From an uncultured Agitococcus sp. (lineage in GTDB: Bacteria; Pseudomonadota; Gammaproteobacteria; Pseudomonadales; Moraxellaceae): DNA of 17,511 nt. Both the position numbers and the translations under genes were made by a program. A model generated the notes under the pieces. It was given only the letters and a program-made list of their open reading frames with translations. It was not told where the DNA came from and ran no database searches. Below are positions 1 through 6,412 of this stretch, one piece after another. How positions within the stretch are numbered: the stretch's first letter is position 1; each line of letters begins with the position of its first letter. The DNA is taken from NCBI RefSeq assembly GCF_937920075.1, contig NZ_CALETI010000299.1, positions 1-17,511 of the forward strand, in the 5' to 3' direction.

Positions 1-25
1 AGTTTTCAAATTTGTCCATACTCAT
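1..25 (-). CDS. Possible 5' end of an unidentified gene, cut by the window edge
   Basis: An ATG at 25-23 opens a leftward frame reading MSMDKFEN before the window ends. A second in-frame ATG follows at 19-17. Nothing identifies the product from eight residues. It is listed because a reasonable sigma70-like promoter lies directly upstream and because the DNA here appears to have replaced the body of the DUF6691 transporter gene. It could therefore be the first gene of an inserted or rearranged segment, or it could be chance. There is no good Shine-Dalgarno before the first ATG. Confidence 0.2.
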
Positions 26-31
26 CTTAGA

Positions 32-61
32 AGTATATCACGCAAACCGAAAGAAATACAA
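32..61 (-). promoter_or_regulatory. Candidate promoter for the gene running off the left edge
   Basis: Reading leftward there is a TTGTAT hexamer at 61-56, an 18-base spacer, and TATACT at 37-32. Transcription would begin about seven bases later, almost exactly on the ATG at 25, so the message would be leaderless. This is pattern matching by eye in AT-rich DNA. Confidence 0.25.
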
Positions 62-93
62 CAAACGCTACTTGACAATTTGTTAGGTTGGTA

Positions 94-156
94 TCAAGAA
101 AGCATTAATCCAAAACCAAAAATAATACCCGATAATAACGCAATGATTTTAAACAT
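94..156 (-). pseudogene. Truncated DUF6691 (PmpB-like) sulfur-transport half, only about 20 codons left
   Basis: An ATG at 156-154 is preceded by a strong AGGAGG at 175-170 that overlaps the stop of the yeeE-like gene. This is the spacing expected for the second gene of a YeeE/DUF6691 operon. The frame reads MFKIIALLSGIIFGFG then LMLS. This matches the N-terminal membrane segment of DUF6691/YeeE-type proteins, which normally continue LSG-M-x-x-PAKV-L-x-FLD. Here a TGA follows LS at 96-94. The next in-frame residues YQPNK still faintly resemble the family, but after that there is no likeness and a second stop follows. The break therefore lies between codons 20 and 26. A full gene would be about 140 codons. 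Possible causes are insertion of a mobile element, a deletion joint or an assembly joint. The N-terminal assignment is fairly secure and the cause is unknown. Confidence 0.6.
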
Positions 157-173
157 GATAATGACAGCCTCCT

Positions 174-602
174 TTAAGCAACAAGATGTTTAATGACATA
201 CATTGTCAAAAATCCCATTGCCATAAAACTTAAGGTCGCCACTAAAGAACGCAAAGACAAATAAGATAAACCACAAACACCATGACCACTGGTACAACCA
301 CTACCATAACGTGTACCAAAGCCTACTAATAAACCTGACACTATTAACAAAGGGATATTATTGCTAATTTGCATTGGCGGTAACACGGCAAACAGTTGAT
401 ATAACCACGGGGCAATCAATAACCCCATTAAAAAATACCAACGCCAAGCTTCATGATGCTGACCAGAAAATAATCCACCAACAATACCACTAATGCCTGC
501 TACTCGCCCTACACACATAATCAGCATTGCTGAGGCTAAACCAATTAATACACCACCAATCAAAGCACTGTAGGGCGTAAAAGCAGGCCAATCTATCAAC
601 AT
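174..602 (-). CDS. YeeE/YedE-family sulfur-species transporter half-unit (PmpA-like)
   Basis: A 142-residue integral membrane protein with about four hydrophobic segments (roughly 12-32, 55-73, 82-98 and 118-138). The family signature GTRYGSGCTSGHGVCGL is at 96-112, including Cys103 and Cys110. A further cysteine, C30, lies in the first helix. YeeE/YedE proteins carry thiosulfate or related sulfur compounds across the inner membrane, with conserved cysteines as relay points. The short form seen here works as one half beside a DUF6691 partner. It lies 15 bases downstream of the ArsR-family gene on the same strand, so the two are surely co-transcribed. This is the BigR-Blh-PmpA-PmpB arrangement known from Xylella and Agrobacterium. 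A GAGAG Shine-Dalgarno precedes the ATG at 602. The partner gene immediately downstream is truncated, so it is uncertain that this half is functional alone. The substrate is inferred from family and context. Confidence 0.88.
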   Translation of the reverse strand: MLIDWPAFTPYSALIGGVLIGLASAMLIMCVGRVAGISGIVGGLFSGQHHEAWRWYFLMGLLIAPWLYQLFAVLPPMQISNNIPLLIVSGLLVGFGTRYGSGCTSGHGVCGLSYLSLRSLVATLSFMAMGFLTMYVIKHLVA

Positions 603-617
603 TTAAGACTCTCAAAT

Positions 618-920
618 TTAATTGGGTGGGCAAAAACGGTTATATAACACTTGTAAAATGGCTAAGGCATCTTCACTCGCAATCCGATAGTACATTTGTT
701 TGCCATCACGTCGGGTTTCAACCAGTGACTCTTGGCGCAACACACCTAATTGCTGTGACAAACTTGGCTGATGAATCCCCAACATTTCTTCTAATTCACT
801 GACGCAATATTCTCCTTGTGATAATTGACATAATAGAATCAATCGATCAGGATGAGATAAAGCTTTTAATAAACTAGATGCTTTTCCAGCAGCCGCTTGC
901 ATTTGTGCTAAATCTGACAT
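618..920 (-). CDS. ArsR/SmtB-family repressor of the BigR/SqrR/YgaV (persulfide-sensing) type
   Basis: A 100-residue winged-helix protein. The family's start LKALSHPDRL is at 18-27, the recognition helix (HQPSLSQQLGVLR) at 50-62 and the wing (RRDGKQMYYRI) at 70-80. Cysteines are at 31, 39 and 97. C31 (in LLCQLSQGE) and C97 (in YNRFCPPN) occupy the positions of the two redox cysteines of SqrR and BigR. Those form a tetrasulfide or disulfide bridge on exposure to persulfides and release DNA. C39 is extra. The gene is first in a leftward unit with the YeeE-like gene and is divergent from the persulfide dioxygenase, which it most likely represses from the shared 110-base intergenic region. Metal sensing is less likely because the usual metal-binding motifs of ArsR and SmtB are missing. 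Confidence 0.88.
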   Translation of the reverse strand: MSDLAQMQAAAGKASSLLKALSHPDRLILLCQLSQGEYCVSELEEMLGIHQPSLSQQLGVLRQESLVETRRDGKQMYYRIASEDALAILQVLYNRFCPPN

Positions 921-936
921 ATGACATACTCATTAA

Positions 937-979
937 ATTATACACAACACTATACAAAAAAACATTTTATTAATTAATA
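937..979. promoter_or_regulatory. Divergent control region between repressor and dioxygenase: -10 box and palindrome
   Basis: On the leftward strand a TATAAT lies at 942-937, about 20 bases before the repressor's ATG. It has only a weak -35. A perfect 12-base palindrome, TATTAATTAATA, lies at 968-979 near the middle of the intergenic gap. The direct repeat TATAC occurs at 939-943 and 951-955, 12 bases apart. Any of these could be the operator of the ArsR-type repressor. All are AT-only or nearly so, which makes chance occurrence easy in this DNA. Confidence 0.35.
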
Positions 980-1030
980 TAGCGACTTTGATTATTTGCT
1001 CGTATTAAATCTAATTTGAGGACAAAAACA

Positions 1031-1918
1031 ATGGCTGAGTTAACAATTAAAGCCTTTTTTGAACCAGAAACCGAAACTTATAGTTATATCGTAAGTGCTG
1101 GAACAAACTCTACGGCTGCCATTATTGATCCTGTATTAGATTTTGATGCCAAATCTGGCCGTACCTTCACCAAATTTGCCGACCAATTAATAACATATAT
1201 TAAACAAGAAAAATTGACTGTTGAATGGATTTTAGAAACCCATGCTCATGCCGATCATCTTAGTGCCGCATTTTATTTAAAACAACAAGTAGGTGGCAAA
1301 ATTGGTATAGGTGAAAAAATAACTCAAGTACAAAAAGTTTTTAAACAACTCTTTAATTTAGAGCCAGATTTTGCAACAGATGGCCAACAATTTGATCATT
1401 TGTTTACAGACAACGAACAATTCAGCATTGGCCAACTCAGTGCCAAGGTCATTTTGGTTGCAGGTCATACCCCTGCTGATGTTGCCTATCAAATTGAAGA
1501 TGCGGTTTTTATTGGTGATAGTTTATTTATGCCTGATGTGGGCACTGCTCGCTGTGATTTTCCCCAAGGTGATGCCCGAACTTTATACCATTCTATTCAA
1601 AAAATTTTGTCTTTGCCAGACGAAACACGGTTGTTTATGTGTCATGATTATCCACCAATCGAACGTAAAGAATACCATTATCTAAGTACGGTTAAAGAAC
1701 AAAAAGAAAAAAACATTCATATCCGTCAAGGAATTAGCGAAGAGCAATTTGTTGAAATGCGCCAACAACGCGATGCCAGTTTAGCTATGCCTCGCTTAAT
1801 TATTCCTGCTATTCAAATTAATATTCGTGCAGGAGCTTTTCCACCAGCCGACACTAATGGTGTAGTTTATTTAAAATTACCATTAAATTTACTAGGCAAA
1901 AAAAGCAACAAACCATAG
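1031..1918 (+). CDS. blh: Metallo-beta-lactamase-fold persulfide dioxygenase (Blh/ETHE1 type)
   Basis: A 295-residue cytoplasmic enzyme predicted to oxidise glutathione persulfide to sulfite and glutathione using mononuclear iron. The metal motif THAHADH is at residues 70-76 (H71, H73, D75, H76), followed by H146 (AGHTPAD), D163 (IGDSLF) and H205 (CHDY). The stretch GTARCDFPQGDA after the D163 region is the hallmark of the dioxygenase branch rather than glyoxalase II. The C-terminal part (about 220-295) has the extended tail of bacterial Blh proteins. The ATG at 1031 is chosen because GAGG at 1018-1021 gives a normal ribosome site. An in-frame TTG at 1016 overlaps that site and is less likely. 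It is divergent from the BigR-type repressor and YeeE-like transporter, which supports a role in sulfide or persulfide detoxification. The family call is secure. The symbol is by analogy to the Xylella and Agrobacterium gene. Confidence 0.9.
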   Translation: MAELTIKAFFEPETETYSYIVSAGTNSTAAIIDPVLDFDAKSGRTFTKFADQLITYIKQEKLTVEWILETHAHADHLSAAFYLKQQVGGKIGIGEKITQVQKVFKQLFNLEPDFATDGQQFDHLFTDNEQFSIGQLSAKVILVAGHTPADVAYQIEDAVFIGDSLFMPDVGTARCDFPQGDARTLYHSIQKILSLPDETRLFMCHDYPPIERKEYHYLSTVKEQKEKNIHIRQGISEEQFVEMRQQRDASLAMPRLIIPAIQINIRAGAFPPADTNGVVYLKLPLNLLGKKSNKP

Positions 1919-1951
1919 AGTAAAAGCTCTAATTTACTAGAGCAAACACTC
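1918..1951 (+). terminator. Weak hairpin after the persulfide dioxygenase gene
   Basis: GCTCTA (1926-1931) pairs with TAGAGC (1938-1943). An outer GAGT (1918-1921) pairs with ACTC (1948-1951). No T-run follows, so intrinsic termination would be poor. It may only protect the 3' end or slow polymerase. Confidence 0.35.
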
Positions 1952-2031
1952 TAAACAAATTATTTAAAATCAATTAGTTAAATTTTCGCCATCCATCAAA
2001 AAACTTGTCATCATCTCGCAAATGCTGTCAC

Positions 2032-2088
2032 CAACTATCAACGATACACTCGTATAATAATCACATCAAATAGTTGTTAAGAGTGTAT
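2032..2088 (+). repeat. Two interleaved inverted repeats upstream of the lipoprotein gene
   Basis: CAACTAT (2032-2038) is the inverse complement of ATAGTTG (2070-2076). ATACACTC (2044-2051) is the inverse complement of GAGTGTAT (2081-2088). The arms alternate as A, B, A', B'. They cannot nest as one hairpin, but an RNA could fold them as a pseudoknot, or the DNA could hold two overlapping operators. The last arm overlaps the AAGAG ribosome-binding region, so pairing would occlude translation. Arms and spacings are read directly from the sequence. Any function is inference. Confidence 0.4.
2053..2058 (+). promoter_or_regulatory. Candidate -10 box for the lipoprotein gene
   Basis: A perfect TATAAT lies 35 bases before the ATG. 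No convincing -35 is present at 16-18 bases upstream, and it falls between the arms of the interleaved inverted repeats. If used, transcription would begin near 2065, after the first two arms. In that case the repeats would act as DNA sites rather than RNA. Confidence 0.35.
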
Positions 2089-2093
2089 TGATT

Positions 2094-3272
2094 ATGCGTT
2101 TTAGTAAAACTTCTGCCCATGTAGTTTCTGTCAGTGCTGTCGTTTTAGGCTTAGTAGCTTGTACTGCGGCACAAATGACCCCAACATGGGAAAAGTGGTT
2201 TTCGCTCAATGAACAACAAGAACGCTACGAAACCATTCATCAAGTTATTTATGATCCTGTGGGAGCAGTGATTAGTGTTGGCTCATCCTCTTATACTGGC
2301 TCAGCAAACGATGAGTTAGTTGTCTTTAAAACGGCCACAAATGGTACTTTATTATGGAAGTCATCAACTGATTTAGATGTCTATGACCGTCCTTGGCATT
2401 CCGTTTTAGGTAGTGATGGTAGCATTTATGCTGTGACCGAAAGCAGTATCGTCAAATTTAATAGTAATGGTGTAAAACAATGGCAACGTAATATCAGTAC
2501 CTTAATTGGTGCTGATGCGATGATTCGTGATGTCGAAATTAGCAACAATCAAGTTTATGTTGCAGGTCGAGACTTATTTGTATTTGATGTTAATGGCAAT
2601 TTAAGCAATACCGTCGCACAAATTGCGCCATTATGGGATGTTGCCATTCATAGCACAGGCATTTATACCGCTGGTACAGGTTATGTTCGTCGTTATAATG
2701 CTAATTTAAGCCCAGTTTGGACTTATGCTCATCCAGACGTACAAAATCCACCTGCGGATTTAGCGATTGCTAACGATGGTACAGTTTATGCTGCAACCTA
2801 CAATGACGAACCACAAGACAGTGCTTATTTAACACGCATTAATAGTAATGGTGTTCAAGTTTGGACAAAATTCTTTAATGATCCAGATACCAGCTCATTT
2901 AATATGCCAGGTATGCCCAAGGTCAGTATATTACCTAATGGCAACTTAGTCTTAGGTTTATCGCAACAACCTACGCGTATTATTAATATTATTGATGCTG
3001 CGACTGGCAATGTTAAATCTAGCAACACGCAAAAAGTTGGTTTAATTAATGAATTAGAAGTGGACAGTAAAGGCGGTATTTATGTGGTTGGTGGCAAAAC
3101 TCCACAAAAATTTGATAGTACTGGTACATTATTAGCCAATGGCCGTATTCCAGCAGACGTTGAAATAACTAGTGGTGGTTTAGCATTTACAAGTAGCCAA
3201 ATTTTTGTAGGTGCTGGTGCATTTAACAATAGCCAAATGAAAATTTATTTATCTAGTTATGCTAACCAGTAA
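2094..3272 (+). CDS. Lipoprotein with beta-propeller (PQQ-like/SBBP-like) repeats, function unknown
   Basis: A 392-residue protein with a type II signal peptide. Basic residues (MRFSK) are followed by a hydrophobic stretch and the lipobox LVAC, giving a lipidated Cys23. The mature part has about six to seven repeats. Each holds a strand pair ending in a line such as VVFKTATNGTLLW, IVKFNSNGVKQW, LTRINSNGVQVW or PQKFDSTGTLL, the form seen in propellers of the quinoprotein-like and SBBP superfamily. No enzymatic signature is visible. The serine, threonine and asparagine content is high and no cysteine follows the lipobox. The ATG at 2094 is chosen. A TTG two codons upstream lies too close to the AAGAG site. 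It stands alone, with a terminator shared with the convergent START gene. It is probably anchored to the inner or outer membrane facing the periplasm. The role is unknown, and a scaffold or binding surface is a guess. Confidence 0.75.
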   Translation: MRFSKTSAHVVSVSAVVLGLVACTAAQMTPTWEKWFSLNEQQERYETIHQVIYDPVGAVISVGSSSYTGSANDELVVFKTATNGTLLWKSSTDLDVYDRPWHSVLGSDGSIYAVTESSIVKFNSNGVKQWQRNISTLIGADAMIRDVEISNNQVYVAGRDLFVFDVNGNLSNTVAQIAPLWDVAIHSTGIYTAGTGYVRRYNANLSPVWTYAHPDVQNPPADLAIANDGTVYAATYNDEPQDSAYLTRINSNGVQVWTKFFNDPDTSSFNMPGMPKVSILPNGNLVLGLSQQPTRIINIIDAATGNVKSSNTQKVGLINELEVDSKGGIYVVGGKTPQKFDSTGTLLANGRIPADVEITSGGLAFTSSQIFVGAGAFNNSQMKIYLSSYANQ

Positions 3273-3292
3273 TATTTACTAGAGGCTATAAC

Positions 3293-3329
3293 CCAATAAA
3301 AAAGGCGCAATTTGCGCCTTTTTTATTGG
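3293..3329. terminator. Strong bidirectional intrinsic terminator
   Basis: An 18-base perfect inverted repeat, CCAATAAAAAAGGCGCAA against TTGCGCCTTTTTTATTGG, is separated by a single base. The GC-rich core GGCGCAA/TTGCGCC is flanked by six A on one side and six T on the other, so it works in both directions. It sits between the convergent lipoprotein and START genes, two bases from the START stop codon. Confidence 0.93.
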
Positions 3330-3330
3330 A

Positions 3331-3993
3331 TCAAACAGGCTCTTTGATGCCTGCTAAACGAGCGGTTTGAAAGCGCGACTCGTTTATCAATTTTTTCATA
3401 CCCAACAATGAATTATAGGGATGTTCTTGAATCAACAAATTTACAATCACTGCTGGTACTGCACCACCTAAATCGGCATGACCTGTCATCGTTACTTCGA
3501 CTTGACCATTGGCTAAAGGTCTAAATAACCACCCTCCCTCAACGCTTGGCATACGTTCATAACCTTCACGGACAGGATGATTGTCAACACTGCGACTGTC
3601 AATTCTAACCACATGTGTTTCGGGGTCTTGTGTCACTTTACCTTTGACAACAGATTCACGATCTTTAAATGGCCAAGGAAAATCACTCACTACTCGAATC
3701 ACAAAATCCATGTTGTTATTCTCTAATTTTAAGGGATCAACTGCCAATGTACGATACAACCAGCGATTCGCTGAATCCGTATCCATCACCATTGCTACCG
3801 CACCTGTTAAGCTGCTTTTTACGGTGGTGACTGCTTTAAAACCATAATATGGACTATCTGGCAAACGATAAGACCAAATTTTAATGCCATTTTTATCTAA
3901 AATGAGTTTCATATCTAGTCGCTCTACTGCTGCCATTGCTGTTTGTGTAAATACAGTAAAAACAAGGCTTAACACCAATACGATTAGTCTCAC
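3331..3993 (-). CDS. Exported START-domain (lipid-binding fold) protein
   Basis: 220 residues from a GTG start at 3993. The N-terminus MRLIVLVLSLVF then TVFTQTAMA is a typical signal peptide cut after AMA. A START/SRPBCC-type helix-grip domain fills the rest. The markers DFPWPFKDRESV (about residue 107), the WxxxxxxVDPLKLEN-like segment before it, and VTMTGHADLGGAVPAVIVN near the end are familiar from bacterial START proteins in gammaproteobacteria. GGAG seven bases before the GTG decides the start. An upstream TTG at 4041 gives an unlikely extension that would bury the signal peptide. The domain encloses a hydrophobic ligand in eukaryotes. Bacterial members mostly lack an assigned ligand. 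It is expected in the periplasm. It reads alone and ends at the bidirectional terminator. Confidence 0.82.
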   Translation of the reverse strand: MRLIVLVLSLVFTVFTQTAMAAVERLDMKLILDKNGIKIWSYRLPDSPYYGFKAVTTVKSSLTGAVAMVMDTDSANRWLYRTLAVDPLKLENNNMDFVIRVVSDFPWPFKDRESVVKGKVTQDPETHVVRIDSRSVDNHPVREGYERMPSVEGGWLFRPLANGQVEVTMTGHADLGGAVPAVIVNLLIQEHPYNSLLGMKKLINESRFQTARLAGIKEPV

Positions 3994-4134
3994 ACTATTC
4001 TCCAGAATATCGGCCAGCTTAGCTAAAATAATAAATAGCAAGTGACCAAAACCACAGTGACAAACGTCATACTAAATAGTGTAATTAATTTCTATAGGCA
4101 AACACTTGGCTGTTAATGCCATTTTTTTTGATGA

Positions 4135-4722
4135 TTAAGCCAAACCTAACTCACGTAAACGAATAATCGCTTGAGTTCGATCTCTCACTTCTAACTTTTC
4201 TAAAATAATCGATAAATAATTACGTACCGTACCTGCACTCAGTTGCAAGGCTTGTGCAATTTCTTTATTTTGTTTACCAGCACACAACTGAGCAATAATT
4301 GCTAATTCACGGCGACTAAAAACAGTATGTGTTGGCACATTAGGACTGGCCAACGTTTTACCTTGTGCCACCGTTCTAATCGCAGCCGTTAATTGCTCAT
4401 GGGCAATATCCTTTAATAAACAAGCTTGTGCGCCTAATTGTTTACCTTGAGCAATGGTAATTGGCTCATCAAAGGTAGTTAACAAAATAACTGGCGTAAA
4501 ATCACCTAATAAGCGCATTTCACGCAAGGTATCTAAACCATTACGTTTGGGCATTCTAATATCTAACAATACTACATCAGGTTTTAGTAGCGGTAATTTG
4601 GCCAAACAATCTTCACCATCAACCGCTTGACCAATCACTTGTAAATCTTGTTCAAAGCCTAATAACGCAACAATGCCCTGACGCACTAATTCTTGGTCAT
4701 CAACCACCAATAAGCGAATCAT
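4135..4722 (-). CDS. NarL/LuxR-family response regulator
   Basis: 195 residues. The receiver domain (about 1-118) has the acidic pocket D8-D9, phospho-acceptor D54 (VLLDIRMP), T82 and K104. The LuxR-type helix-turn-helix (about 133-195) has RELAIIAQLCAGKQNKEIA and the recognition helix SAGTVRNYLSIILEKL. Its ATG overlaps the stop of the histidine kinase gene by four bases (ATGA), so translation is coupled and the two are certainly partners. Its own promoter targets are not visible. Tandem organisation with a DesK/LiaS-like kinase suggests envelope or membrane-state sensing, but this is not shown by sequence. No strong terminator is visible after it. Confidence 0.93.
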   Translation of the reverse strand: MIRLLVVDDQELVRQGIVALLGFEQDLQVIGQAVDGEDCLAKLPLLKPDVVLLDIRMPKRNGLDTLREMRLLGDFTPVILLTTFDEPITIAQGKQLGAQACLLKDIAHEQLTAAIRTVAQGKTLASPNVPTHTVFSRRELAIIAQLCAGKQNKEIAQALQLSAGTVRNYLSIILEKLEVRDRTQAIIRLRELGLA

Positions 4723-5885
4723 GACAAATTCTCCTCTGCAAAAAAGACACTGACGGTAAAGCCTTCAGGTGTCGAGATTGTTTTTAAACAGCCGCCTAAT
4801 TCTGTTATTCTTTCTTCTAAACCGCGTAAGCCATTTCCTGAACTAAAATCAACTGTTTTACGTGGCCGACCATTATCTTTGACTAATAATAAAATGCCAT
4901 TTTCGTGTGGCAGCAAACTAATCCACAACCGACAAGCATCGCTGTGTTTTAAGCTGTTGGTAATCGCTTCTTGCACCACTCTTAATAGACAATTCGCCAT
5001 TTGCTCATCAATTAAATCAATCAGTTCTTGATTAATATCCACATCAAATTCCAAAAATGGAATATTTGATAGCATTGACTCTAATAAAACATTAAAACTA
5101 GATTCTTCATCACGTAATTGCTGAACGGTGGTGCGTACATCACTAAATAATTCTTTGGCTAAATCTTGCACTTGACTTAACTCACCCACCACAGATTCAG
5201 GTAATTTACGTTCTAAAATTTGTAATTGTATGGTTAATGCGACCAAATGATGTCCCATTTGGTCGTGCAAATCACGGGCAATCCGTGTTCGTTCATTTCT
5301 TGCCACTGCTTCACTTAATAATTGTTGTGTTGCTCTAAGTTGAGCATGTGCTGTTGCTGTTTCTTGATGAGCTTGCCACTCGGCAATATTACAAAATGCC
5401 ATATACCATAAGGCACTTTGTGCTAATAACAAAAACAACATAAACACGACAAAGGGTAAGGTATGTTGTAAGGCGGCAACAGTGACAGATGTCAATAAAA
5501 AAACGCTATTGGCGACTAAGGCACTAAAACGATTTAACAATGGCGCAAAATTGACTAATAAAAAACATAAAAAGAAACTTTCAATCGGCGGAAGCAGTAA
5601 ATAATGTGCCAACCAAAAAGCACTGCCATACCCTGCAATTAAGCATCCCCAAATAAAAATATCTTGATTATCTATTTGCCAACGTCTTGAGGTTACTATC
5701 AGCCAAAAAAGCCTTAATAGGGCAAATAATGCACCAATACCATTAAGTGCAATGAGTAAAAAATAAAGACTTTTACCTTGCAAAACAGCAACTTGAGTTA
5801 GTTGCCAAACAGCTAGCAACCATGCAACCACACCAAACAAAATAATGACAGGTTGACGACGTAAAAATGGCACAGCATCATGCAT
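4719..5885 (-). CDS. Membrane histidine kinase of the HisKA_3 (NarL-partner, DesK-like) type
   Basis: 388 residues from the ATG at 5885. An upstream in-frame TTG at 5903 is possible but has no better ribosome site. Five or six hydrophobic helices occupy about residues 8-165, with almost no periplasmic loop, so the signal is probably sensed within the membrane. A short coiled linker follows. The dimerisation/phosphotransfer helix is RTRIARDLHDQMGHHL, with the phospho-accepting His at 207. The HATPase domain has the N box QEAITNSLKHSD (Asn310), G1 DNGRP and G2 GNGLRGLEERI. It is first in a two-gene leftward unit with the NarL-type regulator, and its promoter must lie in the 38 bases shared with divergent hslR or within hslR. 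The class is certain. The signal is unknown. Confidence 0.92.
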   Translation of the reverse strand: MHDAVPFLRRQPVIILFGVVAWLLAVWQLTQVAVLQGKSLYFLLIALNGIGALFALLRLFWLIVTSRRWQIDNQDIFIWGCLIAGYGSAFWLAHYLLLPPIESFFLCFLLVNFAPLLNRFSALVANSVFLLTSVTVAALQHTLPFVVFMLFLLLAQSALWYMAFCNIAEWQAHQETATAHAQLRATQQLLSEAVARNERTRIARDLHDQMGHHLVALTIQLQILERKLPESVVGELSQVQDLAKELFSDVRTTVQQLRDEESSFNVLLESMLSNIPFLEFDVDINQELIDLIDEQMANCLLRVVQEAITNSLKHSDACRLWISLLPHENGILLLVKDNGRPRKTVDFSSGNGLRGLEERITELGGCLKTISTPEGFTVSVFFAEENLS

Positions 5886-5923
5886 AATATTATTCTTCTG
5901 CAAATTTTTTTAGAGAATGTTTA

Positions 5924-6319
5924 ATGACTGAGTCTGATGATAAAGTGCGAATTGATAAATGGCTATGGGCTGCACGATTTTTTAAAACACGTTCGTTAGC
6001 AAAAGATGCCATTGAAGGCGGCAAGGTTCATTGTGAAGGGCAACGGGTTAAAGTCAGTAAAGAAGCAAAAGTAGGCATGGAGTTAACCATTAAACAAGGC
6101 TTTGAAGATAAAACTGTGGTCATTACAGCTCTGTCTGAAGTGCGTCGTGGTGCGCCCGAAGCGCAATTGTTATATAGTGAAACAACAGAAAGTCTTGCGA
6201 AACGTCAGCATTTAAATGAACAGCGTAAAGCAGCAAACTTAGCCTATCCTGACCACCGCCCTAACAAAAAAGAACGGCGACAGATTCATAAGTTTCAAGA
6301 TTCATGGCGAGAGGGTTAA
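5924..6319 (+). CDS. hslR: Hsp15, S4-domain ribosome-associated heat-shock protein
   Basis: 131 residues, matching the roughly 133 of E. coli Hsp15. The S4 RNA-binding motif covers about 8-65 (VRIDKWLWAARFFKTRSLA, then DAIEGGKVHCEGQRVKVS). A basic tail rich in Lys and Arg (HRPNKKERRQIHKFQDSWREG) follows. Hsp15 binds free 50S subunits that still carry a nascent chain with tRNA, and aids their recycling after heat shock. An AGAGAA-like ribosome site precedes the ATG. It is divergent from the histidine kinase and followed 93 bases later by argS, which has its own likely promoter, so the link with argS is only positional. Confidence 0.92.
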   Translation: MTESDDKVRIDKWLWAARFFKTRSLAKDAIEGGKVHCEGQRVKVSKEAKVGMELTIKQGFEDKTVVITALSEVRRGAPEAQLLYSETTESLAKRQHLNEQRKAANLAYPDHRPNKKERRQIHKFQDSWREG

Positions 6320-6373
6320 AAATTAATCCTACATTTTGTCCAACAACTTTAACTATTCCCTGTTATTTTTAGG

Positions 6374-6379
6374 TACAAT
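6374..6379 (+). promoter_or_regulatory. Candidate -10 box for argS
   Basis: TACAAT lies 33 bases before the argS ATG inside a T-rich gap. The best -35 candidate (TTAACT) is 19 bases upstream, which is long. It is plausible because argS needs a promoter after the hslR stop, but the match is weak. Confidence 0.3.
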
Positions 6380-6412
6380 TTTGTTCCTTTTTTATTTGTA
6401 TTTTTGAGTGCC

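Noticed and set aside
2..193. Rightward open frame from the window edge ending in NMIMTASFKQQDV
   Set aside because: Its last third is antisense to the yeeE-like gene's end and the DUF6691 start. The first part (KEIQQTLLDNLLGWYQES) looks somewhat protein-like, so the C-terminus of an inserted gene cannot be excluded, but there is no supporting signal.
1016..1030. TTG start for the dioxygenase, giving MRTKTMAEL
   Set aside because: The TTG overlaps the GAGG ribosome site that serves the ATG at 1031.
3994..4041. TTG start for the START protein, giving 16 extra residues
   Set aside because: It has no ribosome site and would place charged residues before a good signal peptide. GTG 3993 has GGAG at the right distance.
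4107..4130. TGGC-loop-GCCA followed by eight T on the rightward strand as a terminator
   Set aside because: The stem is only four bases and no rightward gene ends here. In the leftward direction no T-run follows the stem.
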